This document shows positions 23,730 to 35,601 of a stretch of DNA of 64,000 nucleotides, piece after piece. Below the pieces are notes generated by a model, which saw only the letters and a list, made by a program, of their open reading frames with translations, had not been told where the DNA came from and ran no database searches. This DNA is from Vitis vinifera (Eukaryota; Streptophyta; Magnoliopsida; Vitales; Vitaceae). The position numbers were made by a program, and so were the translations under genes. Positions within the stretch are counted from its first letter, which is position 1. Each line of letters opens with the position of its first letter. The DNA lies in contig NC_081818.1 in the NCBI RefSeq assembly GCF_030704535.1, positions 26,983,501 through 27,047,500 of the forward strand. The letters are read 5' to 3'.

Positions 23730-25166
23730 GAATGGCTATTATGAACCATTGAGTGTATGATTAGCAATCCAATGATTGGCAGCGTCTGTGTAGTGCACTA
23801 TCCCAGCTTATGTATTCTGAGGGATTTGCACAAGAACCACCAAATACATAGGTACCATTTATATCCGCCATCTGCCCCCATCAAACATTGTAGTCATTTA
23901 CTCGTGCCCCACAGCATCTCACTAGCGGATCCACAAATCCTGTTGAGAAAAGTTACATGGGATAAATGGGAATAATGATAAGACTGAGGAAAGCTAACAC
24001 TGGGTGTGTTTTGATGATGATCACCTTGTTCCTTATCATGGCTTATTAAGCCGTGCCTTGCGCCATAAAGATCATATGTTAGTGCAGCTTGTGGGAGCTG
24101 TGTCCTTAGCTCCATCACTGCTTGCTTGAGTTGCTTATTGAACTCAACAGCAATGTCATTCCGAGCCTTTAGACAACCACTCTGGTCAAGCGTGCCAGGT
24201 GGTGGATTTCGAATGTACATTACTGACCACGGCAAGCAACCAAGGGGGCCGGTGTTAGTATCCAGAGTGTCCTAGCTCCTCCATAGAGATGCTGTCAAGA
24301 AACACCACGTGCTTAATCAAGCCCAAATGCCAATTCCCTTTGTCCAGCCATGGCTATGCATAAAAGGGTGAAACTTACTTGGATTCCTGCTGTAAACTGG
24401 TTGACTATGTTCGGGATAAAAGCTCGGAGTTGTTCATAGCTCATGCTTTTGAAACCAGCAGAGAGATCATTTTGTCCAATATCAAACGTGGAAATAGCCA
24501 GGAGAATTCCCAAGGCCTTGGCAGGTTCTTTCTCTGGGAGGCTGACTTGGCTGAAGAAAATGATCATAATAAACATAAAATCAGAACTTGGTAGAAGATT
24601 CATTTTTGTTTGTGGATTTTAGGTGCCCAAGGTAGAGCGAGCGACCACTTCACCCTGCTTGTATAGATCGGTGGTGCGGGCTTTAAACCGATTGAACTGC
24701 CAAATCTGCATGTCAAGGTAGAAAGGGCTTATACCATACCGATACATGGTTTCATTGGGCTTCAAAATGGTAGACCCTCCTACTGCAAAATTCGCACCAT
24801 GCCGAAAATTTGGCCCGAAAATCTTACCATTCCCCAAATTCGCTCCAATTGAATCCAGGTTTGCACTCAGGTATGGCAGCTGTAGATACTCAGCCGCACA
24901 AATAACATCCCTATTATGAAGAATTAGAGAACGAAACTTATAACTAATGTTATGTTACCTATTAAGTCCACAGGGAGACGTCCATCACCACCCCTCCCTG
25001 CCGGCTTGTGGAAGAAGTTGTCACCATTTGGTGTTGGCACCGGACCAAAGGCCGCAGATCCGCCCCCAGTATCTGAGTCGGAGTCCCCGAAGTTGTACAT
25101 CGCCGGAAAACGACAGCCGGAGCGGCTCCTCACATCCTCACCTCCCACTCCCAACACTATCCATCC

Positions 25167-25169
<3 letters not shown>
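23730..25169 (-). pseudogene. GDSL esterase/lipase pseudogene (tandem copy A)
   Basis: All five exon equivalents of the family are visible on the minus strand: the block I region FPAMYNFGDSDSDTGG (near 25100), HGANFAVGGSTILKPNETMY (near 24780), [14 protein letters not shown] (near 24480), [16 protein letters not shown] (near 24210) and the block V region near 23800. Compared with copies B and C, exon 1 lacks its start codon and signal peptide, cut by a TA microsatellite at 25170-25218. Exon 3 has an altered stretch with a frame change. Exon 4 has a 1-nt loss after the LWI segment and lacks one codon (TYDLY for TYVDLY). Exon 5 has a TGA where the others have Trp, and a 2-nt loss in the codons around the catalytic DxxH (DGVHY in B and C). 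It is a broken host gene. Confidence 0.88.

Positions 25170-25218
<49 letters not shown>
25170..25218. repeat. (TA)n microsatellite at the broken end of GDSL copy A
   Basis: About 49 bp of nearly pure TA dinucleotide. It replaces the expected N-terminal coding part of the adjacent GDSL pseudogene, so the loss of that gene's 5' end and the repeat meet at one point. Confidence 0.9.
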
Positions 25219-25220
<2 letters not shown>

Positions 25221-26266
25221 TGTGGTATATTCAATTTTTATATAAGGTGGGGAAAAATAATATATGAAATAAATAATTGGTATATTTAATTTGATTTAAA
25301 AGTACTTTTGTTTAATTTTATTAAATCATTTGGCATTATATTTAATATAAATTATAATTAGTTAATTATATTTAAATATAATAAATTATATTTATTTAAA
25401 ACAAATAAAATATAAAATCATATTTGAAAAAACAAATAATATAAATTATTATATTAATTAATTATTTTTTATACACTATAATATAAGTGATATATAATAT
25501 CATATGTATGCAAGTTCAATTTAAATTTAAAAATTTATTATATTTTTATTTTTTATATATATAATAATTTATTCATTATAAAAATGTAAACAATGTAATG
25601 TAAATAAACAACTAAAAAAAATATCTCGATTGAGTTTTAACTTTAAGCTTAAAATTATAGTTGGTGACTATGATATTGAATTTTTTTATTTTTTTAAATG
25701 GTTAAACCCATATTCGCCAATTATGATTTTAACCACTTTATAATTTTTTCTATATTTTATTTTTACAATGAAAGATAAAAATATGCTTAATAATTATATG
25801 AAAAAAAAAGGTAAACTAAAACTTCTTTTTATGATTTTTGACCTTAATCTCAAAAATAAAAATGCACACAATTGATGAGTGTTAATTTCCCAATTTAAAT
25901 TTCATTTAAACATTTTTTGGAAATAAAATAATTTTAAATACTATGCCATTTTTAACTTTTACTATCTAATTTTAAGTTATATCCTTATAACTTGTTCTCA
26001 TTTGTTTATCTCTTCATTGGTAGATATAAACCGGTGCTACAAATGGTTTCTTGGATTACAGCACATTATCCTAATTAAACCGATGTTTATTGCCCTTTCA
26101 TGATCCGATTTTGATCAAATGATACAAACTTAGGTGGTCTCACTGAGGCGATTAGTGGTTAATCAACCTAATAAACACCTAAAGACACGAAACCGAACTG
26201 GTAGAAATTCAGCTGAAGAGCCCATGTTATACACTCGTGCTGGATTCCTCTCATGGCGATCAATGA
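25219..26266. other. AT-rich spacer between GDSL copies A and B
   Basis: About 1 kb of A+T-rich sequence with many TATA and TAAAT runs. No open frame of note, no splice-supported exon and no recognised element were seen. Confidence 0.6.
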
Positions 26267-27806
26267 TCAGACATGATGAGCTTTATGACATGCTTGGGCC
26301 ATGGGTATTGAATTGTCTGACACTAAACCCATGATTATTCGTTTAGCGAACCAATGATTAGCGGCCTCTGTGTAGTGCACACCATCCCAGCTGATGTATG
26401 ATGAAGGATTTTTGCAGGAAGCAGCATGGACTTCAGTACCATTCACATTTGCCTTCTGCCCGCACTGGACATCCACGCCATTCACCCTTTTCCCACAGCA
26501 TTTTTCAGGTGGTTCTACAAATCCTGTTGAGAAAAGTTGCGTACAATAAATGAGGATCATATATTCATATATGGTTCTATATATGTACTGAGTTTGTTTT
26601 GATGATGATCACCTTGCTTCTTTGCATCACTTATTAGCGCATATTTTGCTGCATAGATGTCAACGTATGTTAGTGCGGCTTCTGGGAGGTCCGCCCTTAG
26701 CTTGACCACTGCTTCCTTGAGCTGCTTATTGAATTCCATGGCTACTCCATTTGAGTACTTGAGACACCCACACTTGTCCAGCGTGCCTTGTGGATTTGGG
26801 GCGTATAATATCGATACTGGCAAGCAACCAAAGGGGCCAGTGTTGTGTATCCAGAATGCCCTTGCTCCTTGTTCGTACAGATGCTGTCAATTGATTCAAC
26901 CAAAACGCATGTCCCCTTTTGGATTAGACACGCCATGGTTATATGCTTGTATGTAAATGGGGGAGGGGGACAACTTACTTGGACTGCTGCGCTCAACTTG
27001 TTCACCAATTCCGGGATATATGCTTGGCGTTCTTCTTCTTTCTTTGAAAGACCAGCAGAGATATCATTCTGTCCAATATCGAGTATGTAAAGAGCCTTCG
27101 AAAAGTCCTCAGGCCTCGGCAGTTTTCTTCTCTGGAAGGCTGACTTGGCTGGAGAAAATGATCATAAACAGACACTCAGAATTTGTTTGCTATTGGATTA
27201 GTACTAGATTTTTTGGAGTGAACACTTCACCATGATTGTACAGAGAGGTAGTGCGAGCTTTGAATTGATCGAAATGTGCAATCTGGATGTCCAGGTAGAA
27301 TGGACTAACACCAGACTCAAACAGTGTCTTGTTTGGCCTCAAAATGGTCGCCCCTCCCGTCGCAAAATTCGCACCATGCCGGAAATTCACTCCAAAATTT
27401 CTACCATGCCGTAAACTGGATCCAAGTGAATCCAGATACGCACTCAGGTATGGCAACTTCAGATGCTCAGCTGCAGAAAGAACTTTGTAGCATTATCAAA
27501 ACACACCAACAATAGAATTAGATCAAATACTGATTAAACTTCCAAGTTACCTATGAAGTCCACCATTAGACGCCCATCACTCGCCCTCCCAACTGCCTCA
27601 TGGAAGAAGGTTTCACCAAATGGCCATACCATCGGATAAAATGCTGCCGACATACCACCGGTATCGGAGTTTGAATCACCAAAGTTGAAGATTGCCGGAA
27701 AATGGCAACTGGGTAAACCCGTGACTTCCTTACCTACCACACCCAACACCCACCCCACCAAAATCCCAACTGCAAACACTCTTAAAGCCTCCATTCTCAT
27801 CTGCAT
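26267..27806 (-). CDS. GDSL esterase/lipase (tandem copy B)
   Basis: Five exons: 27551-27806, 27231-27470, 26979-27148, 26613-26883 and 26267-26523, totalling 1194 nt and 397 aa in a clean frame. This is an SGNH-fold plant hydrolase, likely secreted: a hydrophobic signal peptide (RVFAVGILVGWVLGVVG) precedes the mature chain. The catalytic Ser is in [12 protein letters not shown] (block I), the oxyanion Asn in DIGQND (block III), and the Asp/His pair in SWDGVHYTEAANHWFA (block V). It is closest to the Enod8/alpha-fucosidase-like subgroup I recall as At5g14450, At3g26430 and At3g27950. The substrate is unknown. The start may be the ATG at 27806, 27800 or 27794. A TATA-like ATATAAG lies near 27826, which favours the later ATGs. 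No defect is seen. Confidence 0.9.
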
Positions 27807-30800
27807 AAACACCTTTTTTCACCTACTTATATCATGTAGAGCAGAAGCTTAGTTGATGAGCAAGGATCTGTCAATCTATATATCTTCAATGGCTATAGAA
27901 AAAATGACCCGCTCACCTTCCCTTTGGCAGCATGAATCAAGATCATTTGCAATGCTCTGACACATGCGTTTAGTTATTATTATCCTCTTCCAGAAGATTT
28001 GATTTGGATATTTGGGAAAATACTACATTTACAGATTAATTGACATGGTACCTTAAAAATTAAGATTGCTTTTGAAACATTCACGGGTTGGCATCTAATT
28101 TTATTTTATTTTTTAATAATTTTAATGCTTGCGGCTTATGTGCACATTAGTCAAACAAGTTGGTATGATTTGTACGTACATTTTAAAAATTAAATAAATA
28201 TTTTCTAAGTTTTTAGTCAAACAAGGCAACCCTTGTGCTATGGACCTGCGACCTTAATAATATTAAAAATTAAATAAATATTTTTTAAATATCCGAATGG
28301 GTTAACTTTAAATTAATATTCAAACTAAACCCATTTAATTTTTGGTTTGTTTTTTAACTTGTTTAACGGATAGTTCATGAAGAAGAATAAAATAATGAAA
28401 ATGTTTTTTGAAGCACATAGTAGCAAGTAGCTACTTATTGTCTAAAAAAGGATTAGAATGTGTTTTATAATAATTCTAAATCGTGTTTTCAGTCTCTTTA
28501 ATATTTAAAATTTTTTATTTTTCAAGTATTAAAAAATCTATAAATATTTTCTAAAATCACTCTCAAATGCATTATTACGCTTTAACATTAAGGTTTGAAA
28601 AGAAAAAAATGACCCAAATTGTTACCATTAGAGATTGGCCTAGAGATGGTCCTTACTTAAGATGATTTCCGTTTTTTTTTTCTTTAATTGGAATATGAAA
28701 TTAAAACCAAAATCAATTTTTTGAAAGACTAATATCAATATTATAAAAAATTTATTAAAAATAAAAATTCTTTTTATATGAGTTAAATAGGGTTTCTAAT
28801 AATTTTTTTTTGGAATTTTGTTTAAAATTCTTTGAATAAAATCTTCTAGAGTTAGGTTTAAAGTTGATTGATTTCATGCCCATTTCCATAATCGACAAAA
28901 ATGTGATAATGTTGTCACTTTCCATTGACCTGAAATAATGTGTATTATGATCACTGTCTCTGACTCTCTTATATGCAATTCCCATGTCATATAAATTTGT
29001 TATCAAGGTCTTTAACCATTGATTGCTTTGTAAAAGCACTTTGAAAAAGTAGTTTGGAACTTTGGAATCATTGAAGAAAAACACCCTTTCCATCTTCTTG
29101 TAGGCAAAGACATACACATCTTACTCATGCACTGCTCTTTCATATATTCTTATCAATTGTAAATTATAAGGTTTTTGAAATTACATGTTCAAAGGTGCCT
29201 AAATGTTTGGTTTTTCCCTTTCTTTCCTTTTCCATTTTTTCCCTCGTGTTGCTTGAAATTTGTGTCTAGGAAAAGAAATAGTTTGTGAGTGTTTTTGTGC
29301 TTTGGCAATTTTAGGCAAAATTTTAATTTTATACTCTTAATTTAAATGCTTCAAATCCTTTCTCGTACTCTTGTTATTTCAAAAATAGTTTTGACCAAAA
29401 ATACTTAAGAAAATGTTTAGAGTTTTGAGGTAATGAATGGATTCAAACACAACCAATCAAGTTTAAATTATTATAAGTTTATTCAAAATGGGGTTGGAAG
29501 TTATCAAAATTCTTGTTTAAACTCGAGTTTTAATCCATCCATGAACTATTATCCAAAATATTTCAATTTTTGGATTGATCACATTGTATAAACTTTTATT
29601 TTTATACTTTGATCTAAATCATGGGTTAAATTTAAAACCCTATTATTTGACTCATTTTGAAATGAGGGATTGGTGGTGAAGAGGGTTGAGTGTGCCTTTT
29701 CACATTCAAGGAAAAAAAATGCATGACATCAATGTAAGAAAAATAAAAATATATAATTATTTTTATATGCTTAAAACATATTTTAAAACTAGTAATTTAA
29801 CATATTTTCTAATACCAAAATTTATGACAATAGCAATAAGTTTATAATGATTAATTAATAATTAATTAAAAATTTGATAATTGGGTAATAATAAGAATTT
29901 CTTATTATATTTTATTTTCGAGAAAATGTTGAAAATTTTTTAAGCTAAGTTTCATTAGTGCATCTTTAGATTTATGGATTCATGATTAAAATGTGATTTA
30001 ATTATTGACTTTAATTCATTAATTCTTGGGTTTTCAATTTGGGAGGAACATCAAATCTTATATTTAATTTTTTTTTCAAAATTAATTAAAATTATGAATT
30101 CTAATGGATATTTAGATAGTATAAATTATTTTTTGAAAAGAATTGTTATTGAAATATTGTTGATATATTTTGATTTTGTTTTATTTAAGTTTTAGAACTT
30201 TTGGGTTTGTTTTAGATTCATCTCTCATGCAAATTAAATGACTTCTATATTATTAGTCTTGGTTCTTTAGTAAGAATTTGTGATGCCAATGAAGGGTTGA
30301 TTGTCATGATAATGCCCTAGTTGTGTGGATGACAATGTAAGAAAACTATGGAGGTGGGTCTTCTGTTGTCCTCTGCATTTCTTTACCTTCTCAACCATCA
30401 GTCCTCAAATCCCTGGGACTTGTGTAGATGATGAGGCTATAAAGAGGACTGGTTCTTGTCTTTCACATCAATACCCAATGTGCAAAGACCTGCCAATCAG
30501 GCTGCAAGTGAATGGTGAGTCATATGTTTAGGTTTGATTTCACAATATTAGCTACTCAAGTTAAAATCTAAACTACTAAAGATATGTATAGTGAGATCCA
30601 TGTTGTTGAGCAAGGGTAGAAGCAAATGGGATCAAGGTATGAGAGTAAAAACAAATGAGATTATGATATAAACGATGAGACTTGAAAATGTATACGTGAC
30701 AGTTAATGATGTCTTTTTGGTATCTACCGAAAAAAGTATCATTCGATGTTGTAGATTGATCTCAAAAATACTTGGAGGCATTTTCAATTTCTTTGGCAAA

Positions 30801-31361
30801 CTGGAGATTGTGACCAATGCACATCAATCACCTCCAAGGGAAAATGTTGTTAGATGGATATGAGACCAGTCATACAAAGAAAATGTCAAATGTCAATAAA
30901 CATTAGGACAGGGTTCATGTAACTTCGAGAAGAGAGCTGGAGACAAGAAAGCAGAGACTCATAATCCATGTAACATGGGAGCTTTAGGGTAGACCACGGG
31001 CCACCTGAGTGTGTAAAAGGCTTTATCATAAGTGCATGACCAGCAAGACCTTGCTGCACTAGTCTTTCCTTTGAGGTTAGCAATTTGGTTCTTGAATGAA
31101 GCAATTACAGATGAAAGAGCAATTGGGAAGGAAGCAGAGCAGTTGCTCTGCCTACAGACTCATTGATCATGCCACCATTATTGTTGCTTCCATTGTCTGG
31201 TTTTGATCCAAGGATACAAAAAGCCTCATATTGAACTCATTTGTTTGTTAACCTTAACACCATGACATAGAAACGAACTGAGATATTTTCCTACACCCAA
31301 GGTATTCTGTGTGTTCAAGCCCTTATATGAGTAGTCTTTAAGTAAACATACATAGGAATGA
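27807..31361. other. AT-rich spacer between GDSL copies B and C
   Basis: About 3.5 kb. The part 30420-31220 matches the 3' flank of copy A (see 22566-23729). A minus-strand open frame at 28755-29117 (120 aa, Lys/Asn/Phe-rich) resembles nothing I know and looks like chance in AT-rich DNA. The rest shows no gene. Confidence 0.55.
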
Positions 31362-32886
31362 TCAGAAGTGATAAGGCTTGTGACAAGCTTGGGCGATTGG
31401 AAGTGAAGAGTCCGACAGTGAGCCATTGAGTATATGATTAGCAAACCAATGATTCGCCGCCTGAGAGTAGTGCACACCATCCCAGCTTATATACGCCGAG
31501 GGACTTGCACAAGAACTGCCATACACTTCAGTTCCATTTATAATTGCCTTCTGCCCGCACCAAACATTGTAGTCATTCACACGATTCCCACAGCAGATCT
31601 TCAGTGGATCCACAAATCCTGTTCCAAAAAGCAATATAAATGAGAACTGCAGTTCAATGCTGATAGAAATTCAATACTGGGTTTGTTTTGAGGATGGTCA
31701 CCTTGTCCCTTTGCATCACTTATTAACCCATACTTTGCAGCATAGAGATCAACGTATGTTATGGAAGCTTGTGGGAGCTGCGCCCTTAGCCTCATCACTC
31801 CATCCTTGAGCTGCTTATTGAACTCCACAGCAATCTCATTCTGAGCCTTGTTGCAGCCATACTGGTCAAGCATGCCTGGTGGTGGATTTCGGATGTACAT
31901 TACTGCTACAGGCAAGCAACCAATAGGGCCTGTGTTATGTATCCAGAATGTCCTAGCTCCTTCTTGATAGAGATGCTGTCAAATTCAAGTAATCAAAACC
32001 CTAATCCCCTTCTGTTGGTTCCAGCCATGGCTACATAAGAAAGGGTTGAAACTTACTTGGACAGCAGCTGTAAACTTGTTGACTATATCCGGGATAGAAG
32101 CTCGGAGTTGGCCATAGCTCTGTCGGAAACCAACAGAGAGATCATTTTGCCCAATATCAAACGTGTAAAGAGCCTTTGGGAAGTCCTCTGGCCTCGGGAG
32201 TTTGTCTCTGTCAGAGGGTGACTTTGCTGAAGAAAATCATGAACAGATAATCAGAATTTGGGACAAGATTCATTTTTTGGGTTTTGGGAGGAGGTAGTAG
32301 TTACCTTGAATGTAGAGATCCCTGGTGCGTGCTTTGAACTGGTCGAACTGGGAAATCTGCATGTCAAGGAAGAATGGGCTTATACCATACTGATATATGG
32401 TTTCATTGGGCCTCAGAATGGTTGATCCTCCCGTTGCGAAATTGGCACCATGCCGGTAATTTGCTCCGATTGAATCCAGGTATGCACTCAGGTATGGCAA
32501 CCCCAGATGCTCAGCTTCCCAATGAAAACCAAAATACAAATTTTCATTTACTCAAGGAAACAGAAAACATGTAATTTTATTCATCTGGGTCAAAGATCAA
32601 ATAATGATTTTGATTTACCTATGAAGTCTATGAGGACACGCCCATCACTGTCCCTCCCAGCCGGCTTGTGGAAGAAGTTCTCACCATACGGCGCTGAAAT
32701 CGGAAGAAACGCCGCAGATATACCACCAGTGTCTGAATTGGAGTCGCCGAAGTTGTAAATCGCCGGAAAACCACAGCTGGGCAACCCCATCCCAACCTCA
32801 CCCCCCACACCCAACACCCATGCCACCAAAATCCCACCTAACAAAGCTCTGAAACTCTCCATTTTCATCCACATTTCACTCCTCAT
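31362..32886 (-). CDS. GDSL esterase/lipase (tandem copy C)
   Basis: Five exons at 32619-32886, 32305-32514, about 32058-32226, 31702-31975 and 31362-31618, about 392 aa. It has a signal peptide ([18 protein letters not shown]), block [13 protein letters not shown], the DIGQND block and the [16 protein letters not shown] block, so the catalytic set is complete. Gene order, strand and intron positions are the same as in copy B, hence tandem duplicates. By my count exon 3 is one base shorter than in copy B although the protein aligns throughout; this may be my counting error and the frame there needs a computed check. A TATA-like TTTATATAC (near 32905) sits very close to the first ATG (32886), so translation may begin at a later ATG (MWMKMESF or MKMESF). 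The substrate is unknown. Confidence 0.85.
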
Positions 32887-33560
32887 CACCTTCTTCACTC
32901 GTATATAAACCCAGTCAAGAACTCAATCGCAGACAAAATCTTATCTTCAGTTTGAAATAAAGCTCACGACAGTCACGCCTTCTCAATGCCAACTCTCAAA
33001 GTTGTCTCCCTGGTCTTTTTGGCAGTACTTACCGCAGATTCTGAATTGACAATCATTAACAGTGAAGTGATAAAAATCAGTAAGATTTTTTATTTTTCTC
33101 TCTCACGTTTGTTCTGCCTTCTCATGACACCATGATTTGGGGTTTTCCACTGCCAGTACTGTCATCCACTGCAGCCCCCACCAACACAGAAGGTGCCCTC
33201 ACCCACCATACTAAGTTGCTACGCCATGTGGCCAAACTGATAGCATTGGATGGAAATACCGAGGCGTTTTGAATGATGGCACCCATGTATGATTGTAGTC
33301 TGGTTGGCCCCCACATATCTCCAGACAAAAGTAAAGTGCAGATGCTTTTTTGTTTTTTCCATGGAAGCAAGAACAAGATTGTGGGTATGCGTTAAAGGTA
33401 CCCATGAATATGATAATGACGCCGCATAGTGTAGAGATTAGGGCAGAATAGCACTGAGTTTTTGCTTAATTGTAGCAGTGGAGATGGAGCGGATTGAGGA
33501 AAAACTGGGATAGTGAGCTTACTTTTGAAGAGTAAGGGTGAAGTTTTAGGGAGGGCGTCC
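32887..33560. other. Upstream region of GDSL copy C
   Basis: Contains the promoter side of copy C and unassigned DNA. Overlapping short open frames at 33122-33583 on the minus strand match nothing I recognise. Confidence 0.5.
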
Positions 33561-34149
33561 CAAAATGTAATGCCAAAACCCAATTTAGTTGTAATTTGGG
33601 AATTATTAATTAATTAAAAAAATTTAATAAGGGTAAAAAGATCATTTCGTATTTAAAACTTGTAGATATAAATTAGATATTCTCTATATTCTCTATTTAG
33701 AAAACCTTTTTACATAGAGATAAAAAATATTAGAGAGTAGAAGATTTAGATGTTTAGGATTTGAAGATCAATTTTTTAGGTAAGATTTTTAATCCTTAAA
33801 TTAATATTTTATATTCGTTAATTAGTTTTGAACACTTTAAATATTCTTTGAAATATCTCAATTTTGATTAGAGTTCGTTTAATTAATTTCTAGGTTAAAA
33901 AGATTAAAAATTTATGAATATAGTTTGATTTATTAATGGAGATCGATAAATTTTGATTACTCAAATGAATAGATCTAGATAAAAATAAAAATAAGAAAAT
34001 TATACAATTTTAGATGTGAAAATTATATAAAATTTATGAGTATGGATGTTAAAAGTTTTGAATTTAGAGAAGAAAAAAGATGATGAAAGATGCGGAGAAA
34101 GGATTTCGCGTGTTGAAAAAAAAATTTGTAGGTATTTATTAAGTTTCAG

Positions 34150-34470
34150 TAGGAGATTTAAATAATAGTAATAATAGTTTAATACAAATAAATATTCTTA
34201 AAAGATTTAATTTAGATAAGTTAGAAAAAAAAAAAAAGTAAATTAAATAGTAATAATAGTTTAATAAAAATATTCTTAAAAGATTTAATTTAGATAAGTT
34301 AGAAAAAAAAGAAATAAATTAAATAGTAATAATAGTTTAATACAAATAAATATTCTTAAAAGATTTAATTTAGATAAGTTAGAAAAATAAATAAATTAAA
34401 TAGTAATAATAGTTTAATGCAAATAAATATTCTTAAAAGACTTAATTTAAATAAGTTAGAAAAAATAAAT
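34150..34470. repeat. About 80-bp minisatellite, 4 copies, inside the solo LTR
   Basis: Each unit starts AGTAATAATAGTTTAAT and contains TATTCTTAAAAGATTTAATT followed by TAGATAAGTTAGAAAAA. Four copies run in the same direction, differing mainly in A-run length and one short deletion. Confidence 0.85.
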
Positions 34471-34779
34471 AAATTATTGTTTAGGAAGTAAGAATATTAA
34501 TATGAGAAATTAATTAGGATCTATAATAATAAATAAAATATTTTTAAGATTGTTAAATTTATATATTTAGATAAATAATCAATTTTTTTTTATATTGTAT
34601 TTTGAAATGTGTAAAAATATTATTTTTATTTTTTCGCATGGATCAAATATGTGTTTTGTATGAAAAATATTTTCTTGAGAATTTTCTTTGTTTATTTATG
34701 AAAAGTGAAAAAATGAGGAGATATGATATTTTGTTTTGTAAGTTTGAATTAATGAAATAAAATGTTTGACTCTATATTA

Positions 34780-34920
34780 TATGGACTTAGCCAATGGGTT
34801 ATAATTGTTGACATTTTCAACCCTAATCAACGGGTTATAATAGTTGATACTATATGACCCTAGTCAACGAGTTATAATAGTTGACCTTATGATCCTAGTT
34901 AACGGGTTATAATTGTTGAA
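34780..34920. repeat. About 40-bp tandem repeat, 4 copies
   Basis: Units contain CCTAGTCAACGGGTTATAAT and then AGTTGA, with small variations. They lie in the same solo LTR as the 80-bp array but are unrelated to it. Confidence 0.8.
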
Positions 34921-35601
34921 ATTTGGTTTTGTTCACCTTAATTAAAATAAATTTGAATTTAGTCACTCTTGTGAAGTCTCACCTAATTTGACACAATTTG
35001 TTATTTTATAACCAGAATAAAAATATTTTGAATGCTTTTGATTTGATTTTGATGAGAAATTGTTTTGAAATGGATATAAGAAAGTTTTATTCAAAAGTTT
35101 GAATATATTAGTATTTTGAACTCAAAAGTTTTTATGAAAATAAATATATGTTATATCTCCTATTTGTAATTATAATTAAAAATGTTTGATCTATGAAACT
35201 GTATTGATGTTCCTTATTGAACATACCCTTCGTTGATAATTTTTCAGGTACTCTCAATTCGAATGAGGAGTCATGACTAAGCTGGAGAAATTTTTCTTTG
35301 TTAGGATTTTGGTTCAAATTTTATTTTGGACATTGTTTAAATATTAAAATTTAATTATCGTTTAACTTATTTGAATTTGAAGTTATTTGGATAATAACAC
35401 TCTGATTGATGTGTTAGTTTTTAAAATTAAGAATTTGAGATCATAGAATTTATTTATTTTATTACTCTTAATAGAAATTTGATAATCGGTCATTTCTAGT
35501 TATAATATGAATATTTGTATCGTTTTTATTTTGGGCATTTGGGTTTGAAATGCGAAATGACCATCTTGTCCTTGAAGTGGGTTTTGGGACGTAACACAAA
35601 A

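Larger units (their letters stand above)
33561..35601. mobile_element. Solo LTR, probable Ty3/gypsy type, 2031 bp
   Basis: The LTR is 33566-35596. It begins TGTAATGCCAAAACCCA and ends TGGGTTTTGGGACGTAACA, so it has TG...CA ends with partly inverted termini. A 5-bp duplication, CAAAA, flanks it at 33561-33565 and 35597-35601. No internal coding region is present, as expected for a solo LTR left by recombination. It carries two tandem-repeat tracts of its own (34150-34470 and 34780-34920). The identical target duplication argues against great age; the strand of origin is not settled. Confidence 0.82.

Noticed and set aside
24947-25245. Open frames ending in repeated Tyr-Ile
   Set aside because: They are antisense to the GDSL pseudogene and run into the TA microsatellite.
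28755-29117. 120-codon open frame on the minus strand
   Set aside because: Composition follows the AT-rich DNA (Lys, Asn, Phe), with no family resemblance and no promoter or splice context.
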